From positions 1-48,139 of the forward strand of contig QHZR01000044.1 in NCBI GenBank assembly GCA_003224755.1: a DNA stretch of 48,139 nucleotides. Direction: 5' to 3'. Each line of letters begins with the position of its first letter. The first letter of the stretch is position 1. The notes beneath the pieces were generated by a model. That model did not search any database. It was not told where the DNA came from and saw nothing but the letters and a program-made list of their open reading frames with translations. Source of the DNA: Acidobacteriota bacterium (GTDB lineage: Bacteria > Acidobacteriota > Terriglobia > Terriglobales > Acidobacteriaceae). Below, piece after piece: positions 17,695 to 27,146 of this stretch. A program made the translations under genes and the position numbers.

Positions 17695-19074
17695 CTAACT
17701 CTCCTCTTCCCGTCGTTGCTTGCGGATATCAATCCCTAGCTGCTCGGCTTTCTTGTAGAGATGACTGCGTTCGAGGCCCAAGGCTTTGGCGGCGTTAGTC
17801 ATATGAAACCCAGCGCGTTTCAGTTCCGACAAAATTACTTCGCGCTCGAAGCTCTCCACGCGACTCGCCAGAGTTCCATTTCCCATGTTGCCGCTGGAAA
17901 CCGCTGCACTTGGCGCCATCACAGATCGAACCGTCTGCGCATCAACTTCGTTGCTGGTTGCGAGCAACATCAGGCGCTCAATGGCGTTTCGCAGTTCCCG
18001 GATGTTGCCCGGCCATGAATACTGCTGCAAAGCTTCAATCGCTTCCGCAGTGAATGTGACCGGCTTCCAGTTATTCTGTGCGCAGACCTGCGCAGCAAAA
18101 TGCTGCACCAGGGACGGTAGGTCTTCGCGCCGTTCCCGCAATGGCGGAAGCGAAAGTGGAAACACGTACACACGATGAAAGAGGTCCTGACGGAACTTGC
18201 TGTCGCGGACCAACGCCTCCAGATTGCGGTGAGTGGCAACAATCACGCGCACGTCAACCTGAATCGGCTTGGCCGCGCCGATGCGCTCGACTTCGCCCTC
18301 TTCGAGCACTCGGAGGAGCTTGGTCTGCATAGGCAGCGGCATGTCGCCGATCTCATCGAGAAAAAGTGTTCCGCGCTCAGCCTGCTCAAATTTTCCGATA
18401 TGCCTTGCCGCGGCGCCGGTGAACGATCCCTTTTCGTGCCCAAATAATTCGGATTCAATCAGCTCCGACGGCACCGCCGCGCAGTTGAGAGCAACGAACG
18501 GTCCTGACGCGCGCGGACTTTTTTCGTGCAGCGTGTGGGCAATCAGTTCCTTGCCGGTGCCGGTCTCGCCGAGTATGCAAACGCGCGTCTCGGTGGGAGC
18601 CACGCGGTCCACTTGCGCCATCACTTTCTTCATGGCGTCGCCAGCCCAGATGATCTCGTGCCTGCCAAGCCGCTGCCGCAGCTGACGATTTTCCGACTCG
18701 AGGCGTTGCAGCCGTAGCGCGTTTTCAACTGTGAGCAGCAATTTTTCCGTAGAGATGGGTTTCTCGAGAAAATCGAGAGCGCCGAGCTTGGTAGCGCGTA
18801 CGGCCATCTCGATGTGCGCCTGGCCCGACATCATCACTACTGGAATCGTCACTCCCAGCGAGCGCACTTCTTCGAGAAAGGTGAGGCCGTCTTTCCCCGG
18901 CATTACGACATCGGAAAAGATCATGTCGAAATGATTGGACTTCGCCAGCTCCACAGCTTTGGTCGCGTTGTCGCAGACGGTCGCGTCATGTCCAGCCAAT
19001 CGAAACGCACGCGAAAGCGAGGCCAAGGTGCCGGCTTCGTCGTCAACGATTAACAAACTGGCCTTTGCGGGCAA
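17695..19074 (-). CDS. Sigma-54-dependent response regulator (NtrC family)
   Basis: A 459-residue regulator with three domains. The receiver (about 5-120) has D11, D12, phosphoacceptor D55 (FSDVVMPGKDG) and K105. The AAA+ domain (about 140-370) has Walker A GETGTGK (169-175), the sigma-54 contact loop GSFTGA (216-221) and Walker B LFLDEIGD. A Fis-type helix-turn-helix sits at the C-terminus (TNAAKALGLERSHLYKKAEQLGI). The loop reads GSFTGA rather than GAFTGA, a tolerated variant. It is the last gene of a four-gene operon, 9 bases after the kinase stop. It should activate RpoN promoters in response to the NtrY-like kinase. Confidence 0.93.
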   Translation of the reverse strand: MPAKASLLIVDDEAGTLASLSRAFRLAGHDATVCDNATKAVELAKSNHFDMIFSDVVMPGKDGLTFLEEVRSLGVTIPVVMMSGQAHIEMAVRATKLGALDFLEKPISTEKLLLTVENALRLQRLESENRQLRQRLGRHEIIWAGDAMKKVMAQVDRVAPTETRVCILGETGTGKELIAHTLHEKSPRASGPFVALNCAAVPSELIESELFGHEKGSFTGAAARHIGKFEQAERGTLFLDEIGDMPLPMQTKLLRVLEEGEVERIGAAKPIQVDVRVIVATHRNLEALVRDSKFRQDLFHRVYVFPLSLPPLRERREDLPSLVQHFAAQVCAQNNWKPVTFTAEAIEALQQYSWPGNIRELRNAIERLMLLATSNEVDAQTVRSVMAPSAAVSSGNMGNGTLASRVESFEREVILSELKRAGFHMTNAAKALGLERSHLYKKAEQLGIDIRKQRREEES

Positions 19075-19083
19075 AAGTTCTCC

Positions 19084-20910
19084 TTAGACGTGAGTGCCTT
19101 GCGCTGCCGGAAGCTTGTCCAGATTCGACGGCAGCTCGATGATAAACGTTGTGCCGCGGCCGGGTTCGCTGGTGACGCTGATTCGCCCCCCGTGGTCGCT
19201 CACAATAGACTGAACTATCGCCAGACCAAGGCCGGTGCCGGCCTGCTTGCTCGTGTAGTACGGAGTGAACAGTTGGGCACACTCTTCGGCCGCAAGACCC
19301 TTACCAGTGTCGGAAATTTCAATTCGGGCAGAACCCTGCTCCTGTCCGATCCGCAGCGTCAGTCTGCCGCCAGACGGCATCGCCTCAATTGCGTTCAGAA
19401 CGAGATTCGAAAGCGCCCGGTGCAACAGATCGGGGTCGGCAGCAATTGACTCCCGGACAGCCGAGGGCGGCTGTCCCCGCGTGGAATTAAACTGCTGCTG
19501 GCACTCGATGTTCGCCTTCTCGAGTTGCGCATGATGTAACTTTGCGACGCTCTCAACCAGTTCTTTCAAGCTGACGGATTGAAAATGCGGCTGCGGCATT
19601 TTGGAGAATTCGCTGAAGCGGCCGATGATTGTTTTCAGATGTGAGATTTCAGAAAGCAATGTCGTCGCGCTTTCACGGAATGTTTCATCGAACTGTTGCT
19701 GTCCCTGCTTGCGAGCGCGAAGAAGATTTTCCACGGTCAACTGAAGCGGGAAGAGTGGGTTCTTGAGTTCATGCGCCAGGCGGCGCGCCAACTCTCTCCA
19801 TGCCGCGACACGTTCCGATTGCACGAGCCGTTCCTGCTGATCCAGCAGCTCGCGGGTCATGCGATTGAAGGCGTCGGCAAGTTCTCCGATCTCATCCGAT
19901 GAACCGGATTCCACCCGAGTATTCCAGTTGCCTTCCGCAACTTCATGAGCAGCGCGGGCCAAACGCTCAACCGGGCGGGTGACGTGCGCCGCAGCCCAAC
20001 TGCTGAGCAAAACTGCCAGGAGCAATCCGCTTCCCGCAGCCAGCAATGCCGCTGAGCGAATTTGGCCGCGCAGTTCCGCATACGGACGCCGCGAACTTCC
20101 TACCAGCAGAATGCCAAGGACCTGATTGCTTTCCCCAGTCAGCGGGATTGCGTTTACGGTTTCGTCGTCCGCTGCGGACGCACCGGCGATGATCGCACTC
20201 GACTCCTGGCCGTCCTGCTGTACTCGCTGAATCAATGGCGCGAGGTCTTGCGAATTCACTACGGAGCCCGCGGCCGCAATCAGATGATCGGGCAAAAACC
20301 GATCGGTTCCATGATCAAGATTTTCGTAGAGCATTACCCGCATTCCCGCGGGAAGGTCGAGGCTGGCAAGAAAACTTTTGTCGAGGCGAATGCCTCCGAT
20401 GATGTAGAGCTTTTGATCTCCTGCAGGAACCGAACGGACGGCGAACAGGCCCAGAGACGGACCATTCGGAGTTTCTTCTTCTTTGAGAAAGGAATCTGCA
20501 GGGGCATTCGGGCGTGCCAGTGGATCCTTATAGCCGAATTTCGCCGGCCATTGCGCTGAGGAGAGGATCGTGCCGCGATCGTCAGCAAACTCCAGAAAGT
20601 CGAGCCGCTGGGCTTGGGCAAGCACCTGCGCATCGTCAAGGAAGCTGCTGTAATCGGGTGCAGGGCGCGAGGCCGCTACGGACATGCGCCCCGTTTCGGG
20701 TGCGGCACTGACCGCTTGTATTTTGCGGCCAAGGTCTTCACCGCGGCGATTGAATTCTCGACGGAATTGGGACACCAATGCGGCAGTACGCTCGTCATTC
20801 GCGCGATCGAATGCCCGCCGCGCCATGGCGGAAACAATGAGCGCGACTGCTGCGACCGACGCAAAAACCGTCAACGCAAACAGCAGTAGCAGTCTGCGCC
20901 GAAATCTCAT
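19084..20910 (-). CDS. NtrY-like membrane sensor histidine kinase
   Basis: A 608-residue kinase. The frame extends to 20949, but the ATG at 20910 starts directly on the first membrane helix (MRFRRRLLLLFALTVF) and overlaps the upstream stop as ATGA, so it is preferred. A periplasmic sensor region of about 250 residues separates two membrane helices (about 7-30 and 288-308). It is followed by HAMP, a HisKA domain with phospho-His 380 (RRLAHELKNPL), an N box (NLVLNAIEAMP), G1 (ISDTGKGLA) and G2 (GTGLGLAIVQS). The H-box region is of NtrY type. It is translationally coupled to a binding-protein gene and to the NtrC-like regulator. Confidence 0.92.
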   Translation of the reverse strand: MRFRRRLLLLFALTVFASVAAVALIVSAMARRAFDRANDERTAALVSQFRREFNRRGEDLGRKIQAVSAAPETGRMSVAASRPAPDYSSFLDDAQVLAQAQRLDFLEFADDRGTILSSAQWPAKFGYKDPLARPNAPADSFLKEEETPNGPSLGLFAVRSVPAGDQKLYIIGGIRLDKSFLASLDLPAGMRVMLYENLDHGTDRFLPDHLIAAAGSVVNSQDLAPLIQRVQQDGQESSAIIAGASAADDETVNAIPLTGESNQVLGILLVGSSRRPYAELRGQIRSAALLAAGSGLLLAVLLSSWAAAHVTRPVERLARAAHEVAEGNWNTRVESGSSDEIGELADAFNRMTRELLDQQERLVQSERVAAWRELARRLAHELKNPLFPLQLTVENLLRARKQGQQQFDETFRESATTLLSEISHLKTIIGRFSEFSKMPQPHFQSVSLKELVESVAKLHHAQLEKANIECQQQFNSTRGQPPSAVRESIAADPDLLHRALSNLVLNAIEAMPSGGRLTLRIGQEQGSARIEISDTGKGLAAEECAQLFTPYYTSKQAGTGLGLAIVQSIVSDHGGRISVTSEPGRGTTFIIELPSNLDKLPAAQGTHV

Positions 20911-22265
20911 GGCTTCTCCGGCGCAAGCCAGACATTCTCTATGCGCCATTCGCCGTTGGGAAAAGTGATCCAGTCGTGTACGTTCGCGCGCAATGCAACT
21001 GCGCTACGCACGTGAACTAGGGGAATGATTCGGTGGGTCTGAAGCAGAGATGCTTCTGCGGAATACAGTGCAGCGACTGACGAACTGCTGAATTTCGGCC
21101 CGGGTAATTGCAGTGCTTTTGATAATTCCGTCAGCGCGACGTGCGGCTCCGCGGATGGCAACGAGATTCGCAGCAAACGCAAATCGGTAGCGCCCGAGCT
21201 CGCAAGCTGCAAGGTAATTCCGGCATCTCGGGCGTTAAGTAGGATCCGCTCGGCGATAACGCGCGAGATGGAATCGGAGGCGTCGTAGCCAAGCGTCCAT
21301 GACGTAAGACGGCGTGACTGCGCCCGTTCCTGATGCGCAATTTCGGTACTTCCACCAACTGGAAATGTGAACGCATATCCCGTCTCCCAGTTCGGCAGTA
21401 AAGCTCCAGCGGGCACACCACCACCCTGCAGCACAACATTGTTGATTGCAGTTGTGTCTATGCTCATCGTCAGTGCCGCGCGGGCGTGCGCCTCGTCTTC
21501 CGATTTTGGGCCTCCGGCGAATGCCAGTGCCATCAGTTTCGATGGCTCCGAATTAATCACAGTGCGGCCTTCGGCTTGTGCGCGATGGATGTTCTCGGGT
21601 GCTATTTCGATCACGTCGGCCTTGCCGAGATCAAGCAGCGTTGCCTGCTCGCGATAATCTTTGCCGAAATCAATTTCGATCGAATCCAGAAACGGTCTCC
21701 CGGCCCAGTACTGGTCGTTGGCCTTCAACGTCAGACGCTTTCCGGAATCCCATTGCGCGATCGAGAACGGACCGGTGCCGCCGATCTTGCCGCCCGCACG
21801 GCGGAAAATGCTGTTGCGGTCGAGTGCAAGTTCGGCCGGAAGGCCGGGTTCGGCGGTATCAGTTTCAATGATAACCGTGTCTGCCGATGCTACTATCTTC
21901 CAATTCGGATTGCTGGCTCGAAGGGAAGCGCCGACGGCGTTCGCATCAAGAATTGCCCCGTCATGGAAACTGACACCGTTGCGCAAAAGAACGCGCCAGC
22001 GCTGGTTTCCCGGCTCCACTTGCCAGGAAACCGCAAGACCCGGCTGTGGACGTCCGCGCTCATCGAGCGTTGTCAATGTTTCGAAAACGAGCCGCGAAAG
22101 ACCCGCCGGGCCCGCGGTGGCAAGAGTTGCAGGATCGAAAGTCGCCGGAGTTTCTTTCACGGCAAGGCGCAGGGTCCCGCCATAGCGCGGCCTGGCGGCG
22201 GCCACGGCCATAGCTGACCACAGCAAACTACTGGCCGCAAGCAAGATTGAGCAGGTCTGCTTCAT
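20907..22265 (-). CDS. Solute-binding protein, oligopeptide/nickel type (SBP family 5)
   Basis: A periplasmic binding protein of about 452 residues. The ATG at 22265 begins a signal peptide (MKQTCSILLAASSLLWSAMA to AAARP). The SBP family 5 entry motif is clear: RYGGTLRLAVKETPATFDP, then LVFETLTTLDERGRPQPGLAVSW and FHDGAILDANAV. It is somewhat short for the family. No permease or ATPase genes are nearby. Instead it overlaps the sensor kinase (ATGA) and the gene upstream (about 38 bases). This suggests that it presents a ligand to the kinase rather than feeding a transporter, but that is inference. The ligand is unknown; Opp, Dpp and Nik proteins share this fold. Confidence 0.85.
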   Translation of the reverse strand: MKQTCSILLAASSLLWSAMAVAAARPRYGGTLRLAVKETPATFDPATLATAGPAGLSRLVFETLTTLDERGRPQPGLAVSWQVEPGNQRWRVLLRNGVSFHDGAILDANAVGASLRASNPNWKIVASADTVIIETDTAEPGLPAELALDRNSIFRRAGGKIGGTGPFSIAQWDSGKRLTLKANDQYWAGRPFLDSIEIDFGKDYREQATLLDLGKADVIEIAPENIHRAQAEGRTVINSEPSKLMALAFAGGPKSEDEAHARAALTMSIDTTAINNVVLQGGGVPAGALLPNWETGYAFTFPVGGSTEIAHQERAQSRRLTSWTLGYDASDSISRVIAERILLNARDAGITLQLASSGATDLRLLRISLPSAEPHVALTELSKALQLPGPKFSSSSVAALYSAEASLLQTHRIIPLVHVRSAVALRANVHDWITFPNGEWRIENVWLAPEKP

Positions 22266-23442
22266 AGTTTTCGTTGTCTGCATCGCGAAATACTGCTATT
22301 GCATTTTGCCCGTTCTGGGCCGTCCACAATGCCGTAACATTCCCGTTCAGCTCCAGCTTCTGGCTGACTGCAACCGGCTCTCGGTCGGGAAACTCGAATG
22401 CCTGAACCGTATCCGGCGAATCGTTCCCCGCGGAACTCGCGAGCACCTGCGATCCTACGCGGCAGAGGACGTGAATTGCCGCGAGGTCGCTTCCCCAACG
22501 AATTTTCGTGAGAGTTTGCTGATTGATTCCATCTAGCAAGTGCAGCTGACCGTCCACGCCGGTAAGAACCCAAAGAGCATATTTGTCGCGTGGAACGGCA
22601 GCCGCGGAATAAAAGGAAGGCGCCGACTTCTGCTGTCCAATGCCGGGAACCAGTGCGCCCGTGAAGAAATTCCGTGCCGGAGCGAAGAAGGCCGACACGG
22701 CAGAATCTTCAACTTGCAGGGGCCAGGGATCATCGCTGCCCGCGCACGTCATTCCCAGCGGGGCAGCGTTCGTGCTGTGGCACACCTGCCCTGGCAGATA
22801 GGCGTCGAAAAGATGATCCTTACGCAGTACGATTCTGCCACGGAGATCGCGTGGCAGCGGACGGGCGTGGTTGATGGCCAGCGGTTGCCCTGGCAGCCAG
22901 TGCCCGTCTCTGAATTCATATGGAGTGACGGAGTTGCCACCGAGCACCATCATTCTTCGCGGGCTGCCTTCGATCACGGCGATATCGAGAATTGGATCCG
23001 GCTGAGACAAAAGCGTGGTCGCATGAAGCGTGAGGGGCAACGAATTTTGCGCGCTTGTCGTTGATTCCGGACGCGGCATTGAGACCATTACCACGGAGAG
23101 TTCGTTCGTCCCCTGGCGGACTTCGGCCACCCAGACGTAGTTTTGCAGACTCTCGGACAGGGTGACTTTCACTGAGCCGGCGGCCTGTTCCGGTTGCCAG
23201 ACGCGTACTCCAGAATTTGCCAGCATATCGGCCAGATTGCGGCGAATATTTTCAACTTCGGCAGCGCTGATCGAAGAACGATTGGCGATGTCAAGCGCGA
23301 TTACGTCCGGCCCGGTTGCGGCAGCGATCTTGCTGGAAAGCTGTGCCGCAAGCTGGCGCCAGTCGGCCGCGTGCGCAATTGAGACGAACGCGAGCAGGGC
23401 GATGACACAGCAGACCAGACGCGCACGCGAAGGAAGATGCAT
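22228..23442 (-). CDS. Secreted protein of unknown function, first gene of the sensor operon
   Basis: About 404 residues from the ATG at 23442, which starts a signal peptide (MHLPSRARLVCCVIALLAF to AHAAD). The frame is open to 23517, but the extra residues are poor. The N-terminal third (WRQLAAQLSSKIAAATG, AEVENIRRNLADMLANSGVRVW) looks like an alpha/beta domain of the kind seen in outer-membrane assembly or TolB-like proteins. The rest is rich in short beta strands (YALWVLTGVDGQLHLLDG, VTALWTAQNGQNAIAVF), suggesting a beta-propeller. Its overlap with the binding-protein gene makes a shared sensory function likely. No known family is claimed. Confidence 0.7.
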   Translation of the reverse strand: MHLPSRARLVCCVIALLAFVSIAHAADWRQLAAQLSSKIAAATGPDVIALDIANRSSISAAEVENIRRNLADMLANSGVRVWQPEQAAGSVKVTLSESLQNYVWVAEVRQGTNELSVVMVSMPRPESTTSAQNSLPLTLHATTLLSQPDPILDIAVIEGSPRRMMVLGGNSVTPYEFRDGHWLPGQPLAINHARPLPRDLRGRIVLRKDHLFDAYLPGQVCHSTNAAPLGMTCAGSDDPWPLQVEDSAVSAFFAPARNFFTGALVPGIGQQKSAPSFYSAAAVPRDKYALWVLTGVDGQLHLLDGINQQTLTKIRWGSDLAAIHVLCRVGSQVLASSAGNDSPDTVQAFEFPDREPVAVSQKLELNGNVTALWTAQNGQNAIAVFRDADNENYEADLLNLACGQ

Positions 23443-23509
23443 TCGGGGATTGGGCGAATTATAAATGGCAGTCGCGTCAGTCTGATGATTAGTTGGATTA
23501 CGTGTGAGC

Positions 23510-23675
23510 ATGAGCATTCAGCAGTCAGTATTCAGCAAATACGGAACGTTGCCGATCCCTTGGGCGGGTGAGGGCACCCGCCCCTACGTGGTCCGATGAG
23601 CAATCAGCATTGCACACGAGCATTCAGCGAGCGCTTTACCCACGACTGGCTGAATCCTGAGTGCTGAATGCTGAT
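23510..23675. repeat. Intergenic cluster of ATTCAGC repeats with a GC-rich hairpin
   Basis: Several direct and inverted copies of (A)GCATTCAGC / GCTGAATGC occur at about 23512-23535, 23601-23630 and 23651-23677. Between them is a perfect 9-pair hairpin, GGGCGGGTG / CACCCGCCC with loop AGGG (23562-23583). The first copies belong to the upstream end of the sensor operon and the last to the 3' side of the SPFH gene. The hairpin may terminate the SPFH transcript. Confidence 0.55.
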
Positions 23676-23683
23676 TGGCGTTC

Positions 23684-25000
23684 TTACTTCTCCGGCTCTT
23701 CCGCCTGATCCGCCTGGCTTCCGCGGTTGGCCATGTTCATGCTTTTCAGTACGTCATTTGCAAAGAAAAATTTACCGTCAGATGGGACCATCATGATCTG
23801 CAACTTGTCTGACAATTTCTCCGCGACGATCTTGTTGATCAGCAGCGGATTTTGTTTCAGGATTGCTCCTTCGTTCTTCATGCGTTCCGCGTCGGCGACG
23901 GCGGTCACACGAATGCGCTCCGCTTCGGCTTCTGCCAGCAGCTTGCGGCGTTCCATTTCTGCCTTGCTGTCAATGACCTTGGCTTCGGCCATGGCTTCCG
24001 CATTCTTCACGGTCGCCTCTTTGTGGGCTTCGGCTTCAAGTTTGGTCTGCTCGATTTGTTTCTGCTTCAGTGGCAGCGTGTATTCCATGGCGTCGGATTC
24101 AGCTTTGGCCTGAAGCACGCGTACCTGGGCCTCGCCCTCAGCTTGCTTTACCTGTTGCGCCTTGGTGGCTTCGGCTTCAAGCTCTGAAATTCTGACCTGC
24201 TTTTCCTGGATCTCGGTTTGAACACCCATCTGATCGTTCTGCTGCTCTTTCAAGAGAAGATTTTGCAGGCCCTGGGCGTATTCGACTGGGAGCTGGATAT
24301 CCCGCAGCATTACCTCCTTCACGACGATCCCGTCGGAGGCCAGCTTCTGAGTGATCACGTCGGAGGCCTTTTTTCTGATCTCCTCACGCTTGGTTGCGAA
24401 GACTTCGCGCACGGTGTAACCCGGCACAAGATCTCGCCAGGCACTGGCGACGACACCAGGTACGATTTCCTTCTCGACCGGTTGAGGAAGGTTCGCCTGA
24501 ATGTAATCGAGGTGCTTCGAATCAAGGCGATAGCGTACGGTAATTGCCAGCCCGACGGTTAGTCCTTCTTTGGCCTGCACTCGCAATGGTTCGACAGGAC
24601 CCAGTTTGGCTTCGGGAGCCTTCGAGCTTTCGACCGCGCCAGTCGTGAACAGTTGGTCCCGTGTATCAAACAGCACGACGCTTTCTACCAGTGGCGTGAG
24701 GAAATGCGCGCCCGGATACAGTGTTCCCGGAAGCGTGCCACTAGTCTGACTGATGCGGATACCGCCCATCCCGCTGGGCACCACCACGATGCCGGAGGCC
24801 AACAGGATCGGGAGCCAGGCTGCGACGGCAAGACCGATCGCGCCGCGCCAATGGTTTCGCGGAGTTGGCCCGACAGGAGAATCTGGAACGTCCGCTCTTT
24901 TATAAGTAGTTTGGAGGTAAAGATCGCGGGCAATGATCGCGATTGCCGCCGCGATCATCGCGATTCCGCCCCATTCAAGCAAGTACTTGAAGAAAATCAT
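23684..25000 (-). CDS. SPFH/Band 7 domain membrane protein (prohibitin-like)
   Basis: A 438-residue membrane protein. There is one N-terminal helix (about 8-26) and a second hydrophobic segment before the SPFH domain (about 53-75, AAWLPILLASGIVVV). The SPFH domain (about 75-260) contains GGIRISQTSG and VLFDTRDQLF, and the Ala/Glu/Lys-rich C-terminal half (about 260-400) should form a long coiled coil. These are prohibitin-like features. Such proteins assemble into ring or cage scaffolds that organise membrane microdomains and FtsH-type proteases. Just upstream, with 26 bases between, is a 50-residue single-helix gene likely in the same operon. No NfeD or FtsH gene is visible nearby. Confidence 0.87.
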   Translation of the reverse strand: MIFFKYLLEWGGIAMIAAAIAIIARDLYLQTTYKRADVPDSPVGPTPRNHWRGAIGLAVAAWLPILLASGIVVVPSGMGGIRISQTSGTLPGTLYPGAHFLTPLVESVVLFDTRDQLFTTGAVESSKAPEAKLGPVEPLRVQAKEGLTVGLAITVRYRLDSKHLDYIQANLPQPVEKEIVPGVVASAWRDLVPGYTVREVFATKREEIRKKASDVITQKLASDGIVVKEVMLRDIQLPVEYAQGLQNLLLKEQQNDQMGVQTEIQEKQVRISELEAEATKAQQVKQAEGEAQVRVLQAKAESDAMEYTLPLKQKQIEQTKLEAEAHKEATVKNAEAMAEAKVIDSKAEMERRKLLAEAEAERIRVTAVADAERMKNEGAILKQNPLLINKIVAEKLSDKLQIMMVPSDGKFFFANDVLKSMNMANRGSQADQAEEPEK

Positions 25001-25026
25001 ACGTCCCCCTTTTGAAGGGTCTGCGG

Positions 25027-25179
25027 TTAGCGTTTCTGTTCCGCCCGGACCCGCACCGGAGCCGGGGTAAAGAACAACTGGAAAACTTTTCCGAAGATAA
25101 GTTCTTCGATTGCCAAGGCAACCGCCACTGAGAAGACCAGCCCCGCGATCACTGCCAGGAATGTCATCAGCTGCTGCAT
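25027..25179 (-). CDS. 50-residue single-helix membrane microprotein upstream of the SPFH gene
   Basis: A small frame of 50 residues. It starts at ATG 25179 behind a good ribosome-binding site (GGGAGG eight bases upstream) and stops at TAA 25027. One hydrophobic helix covers about residues 5-28 (TFLAVIAGLVFSVAVALAIEE), followed by FGKVFQLFF and a short basic tail ending EQKR. The stop lies 26 bases before the SPFH start, so co-expression and a role in the same membrane complex are likely. I do not recognise a family. Confidence 0.6.
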   Translation of the reverse strand: MQQLMTFLAVIAGLVFSVAVALAIEELIFGKVFQLFFTPAPVRVRAEQKR

Positions 25180-25508
25180 ATGAGTGCCTCCCTTCTTGAG
25201 TGGAGAATTGCAGCCAACTGGCCAGAGCCTATGTCAATGAAAAAGCGGATATTGAAGAGGGTCACTCGTGTACGGCCGCACACATTTGTGTTCGTGGAGA
25301 TACGGCAGGGTGAGCAGTAAGACTGGGATACTCGACGCCGCCCGACAAGGGTGTCTGCCCGACACGGGGCCAAATTTCCTCAGCGCCGTGTCATAGACTA
25401 ATCTGTCTTGGTCGCAAGCGAGTGCGATAAAGAATGTAAATGCGACTTCATTGAAATCTGCCGCGCGACGGCATCCAGCGCACACAAACCACATTCGAGG
25501 ATTAACGT
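25180..25508. other. Divergent intergenic region before the trehalose synthase gene
   Basis: About 329 bases between the minus-strand SPFH operon and the plus-strand treS. No convincing gene is seen; the short minus-strand frames here have poor composition. GGGTGTCTGCCCGACAC (25348-25364) is a partly self-complementary stretch. Both operons must be promoted from this region, but I could not place promoters confidently. Confidence 0.4.
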
Positions 25509-27146
25509 TTGCCAGCACAAGACGGACTTTGGTACAAGGACGCGATCATTTACCAGGTCCATGTCCGCGCTTTTTACGACAGCACGGGCGACGGAAACGG
25601 CGATTTCCGTGGACTGGCACAGAGGCTCGACTATCTGCAGGACCTCGGGATCAATGCCATCTGGCTCATGCCGTTTTTCCCCTCGCCCCTGCGCGATGAC
25701 GGCTACGATATATCCGACTACCGATCGGTGAATCCCACCTACGGAACGCTGGACGATTTCAAGGTCTTCCTCGATGCCGCCCACCAGCATGGCATTCGAG
25801 TGATCATCGAGATGGTGCTAAACCACACCTCCGATCAGCACCCGTGGTTCCAGGAGTCGCGCAGCTCTCGTGACAATCCGCGGCGGGATTGGTATGTCTG
25901 GAGCGACACCGACACAAAGTACAAGGGAACGCGAATTATTTTTCTCGATACCGAACTTTCGAACTGGGCGTGGGACCCGGTTTCGAAACAGTATTACTGG
26001 CACCGTTTTTTCAGCCATCAGCCAGACCTGAATTACGATAATCCGCAAGTCCGCGAAGAGATGTGGGACGTGATGCGCTTCTGGCTCAACATGGGCGTTG
26101 ACGGCTTCCGTCTTGACGCGGTGCCGTATCTGGTCGAACGCGAAGGCACAAACTGCGAGAACCTTGCTGAGACCCACAGCATGCTCAAGGAACTACGCGC
26201 GCGGCTTGATAAGGAATTCCCCGGCCGCATGCTGTTGGCGGAAGCGAACCAATGGCCAGCGGACCTGCTGCCGTACTTCGGCAATGGCGATGAATTCCAC
26301 ATGGCCTTTCATTTTCCGCTTATGCCGCGCATGTTCATGGGCGTGAAACTCGAAGACCGGAAGCCAATCACTGAAATCCTGAAGCAAACCCCGCAGATTC
26401 CAGAGCCATGCCAATGGTGCCTCTTCCTCCGCAACCATGACGAGCTCACCCTCGAGATGGTGACCGACATGGAGCGCGACTACATGTACGACGAGTATGC
26501 GCGGGAGAAGGCACAGCGACTGAATCTCGGTATCCGCCGCCGGCTGGCCCCATTGCTTGACAACGACCGCCGCAAAATGGAGCTGATGAATGGCATGCTG
26601 ATGTCTCTGCCGGGAACGCCCATTGTCTATTACGGCGACGAGATTGGAATGGGGGACAACGTAAACCTCGGCGACCGCAACGGCGTGCGCACTCCCATGC
26701 AGTGGAGTGGTGGTTGGAATGGCGGGTTTTCAGCCGCCGATCCTGAGACGCTCTATGCACCGTTGCTGCTGAACCCGGTATATGGTTTTCAGGCGATCAA
26801 CGTGTTGTCGCAGAAGCGCTTCGATCATTCGCTACTATCATGGATGAAGCTCTTGATTCGAGTGCGGAAATCCAGTCCCGTCCTGAGCCGCGGCTCGATC
26901 GAGTTCCTCTATCCTGCGAACCATCGCGTGTTGGCGTACCTAAGAAAGCTTGGCAATGAGACCGTGCTAGTAGTCAATAACCTGTCGAGCAAAGCACAGG
27001 CCCTGGAGCTTGATTTGAAGGGCTATCGCGGGAATATCCTGATAGAGATGTTCGGACGCAATATTTTTCCGCGAATTGGCGAGCTGCCGTATCTGCTGAC
27101 GCTGGGACCTTATCAGTTCTACTGGTTCAGGTTAAGGAGAATCTGA
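25509..27146 (+). CDS. treS: Trehalose synthase (maltose alpha-D-glucosyltransferase)
   Basis: A 545-residue GH13 enzyme starting at TTG, with GAGG about ten bases upstream. It interconverts maltose and trehalose. The sequence follows TreS closely, with WYKDAIIYQVHVRAFYDS at the start. The catalytic residues are visible: nucleophile D203 (DGFRLDAVPYL), acid/base E245 (LLAEANQWP) and stabiliser D311 (RNHDELTLEM). The length is that of the single-domain type without the fused maltokinase. It is the first gene of a plus-strand operon with a glycosyltransferase (66 bases on) and an MscS-related membrane protein (9 bases further). Trehalose is a compatible solute, so the set suggests osmotic or desiccation stress. 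Confidence 0.93.
   Translation: MPAQDGLWYKDAIIYQVHVRAFYDSTGDGNGDFRGLAQRLDYLQDLGINAIWLMPFFPSPLRDDGYDISDYRSVNPTYGTLDDFKVFLDAAHQHGIRVIIEMVLNHTSDQHPWFQESRSSRDNPRRDWYVWSDTDTKYKGTRIIFLDTELSNWAWDPVSKQYYWHRFFSHQPDLNYDNPQVREEMWDVMRFWLNMGVDGFRLDAVPYLVEREGTNCENLAETHSMLKELRARLDKEFPGRMLLAEANQWPADLLPYFGNGDEFHMAFHFPLMPRMFMGVKLEDRKPITEILKQTPQIPEPCQWCLFLRNHDELTLEMVTDMERDYMYDEYAREKAQRLNLGIRRRLAPLLDNDRRKMELMNGMLMSLPGTPIVYYGDEIGMGDNVNLGDRNGVRTPMQWSGGWNGGFSAADPETLYAPLLLNPVYGFQAINVLSQKRFDHSLLSWMKLLIRVRKSSPVLSRGSIEFLYPANHRVLAYLRKLGNETVLVVNNLSSKAQALELDLKGYRGNILIEMFGRNIFPRIGELPYLLTLGPYQFYWFRLRRI

Noticed and set aside
25234-25518. 94-residue minus-strand frame upstream of treS
   Set aside because: Composition is poor, it overlaps the treS start region, and no ribosome-binding site is seen.
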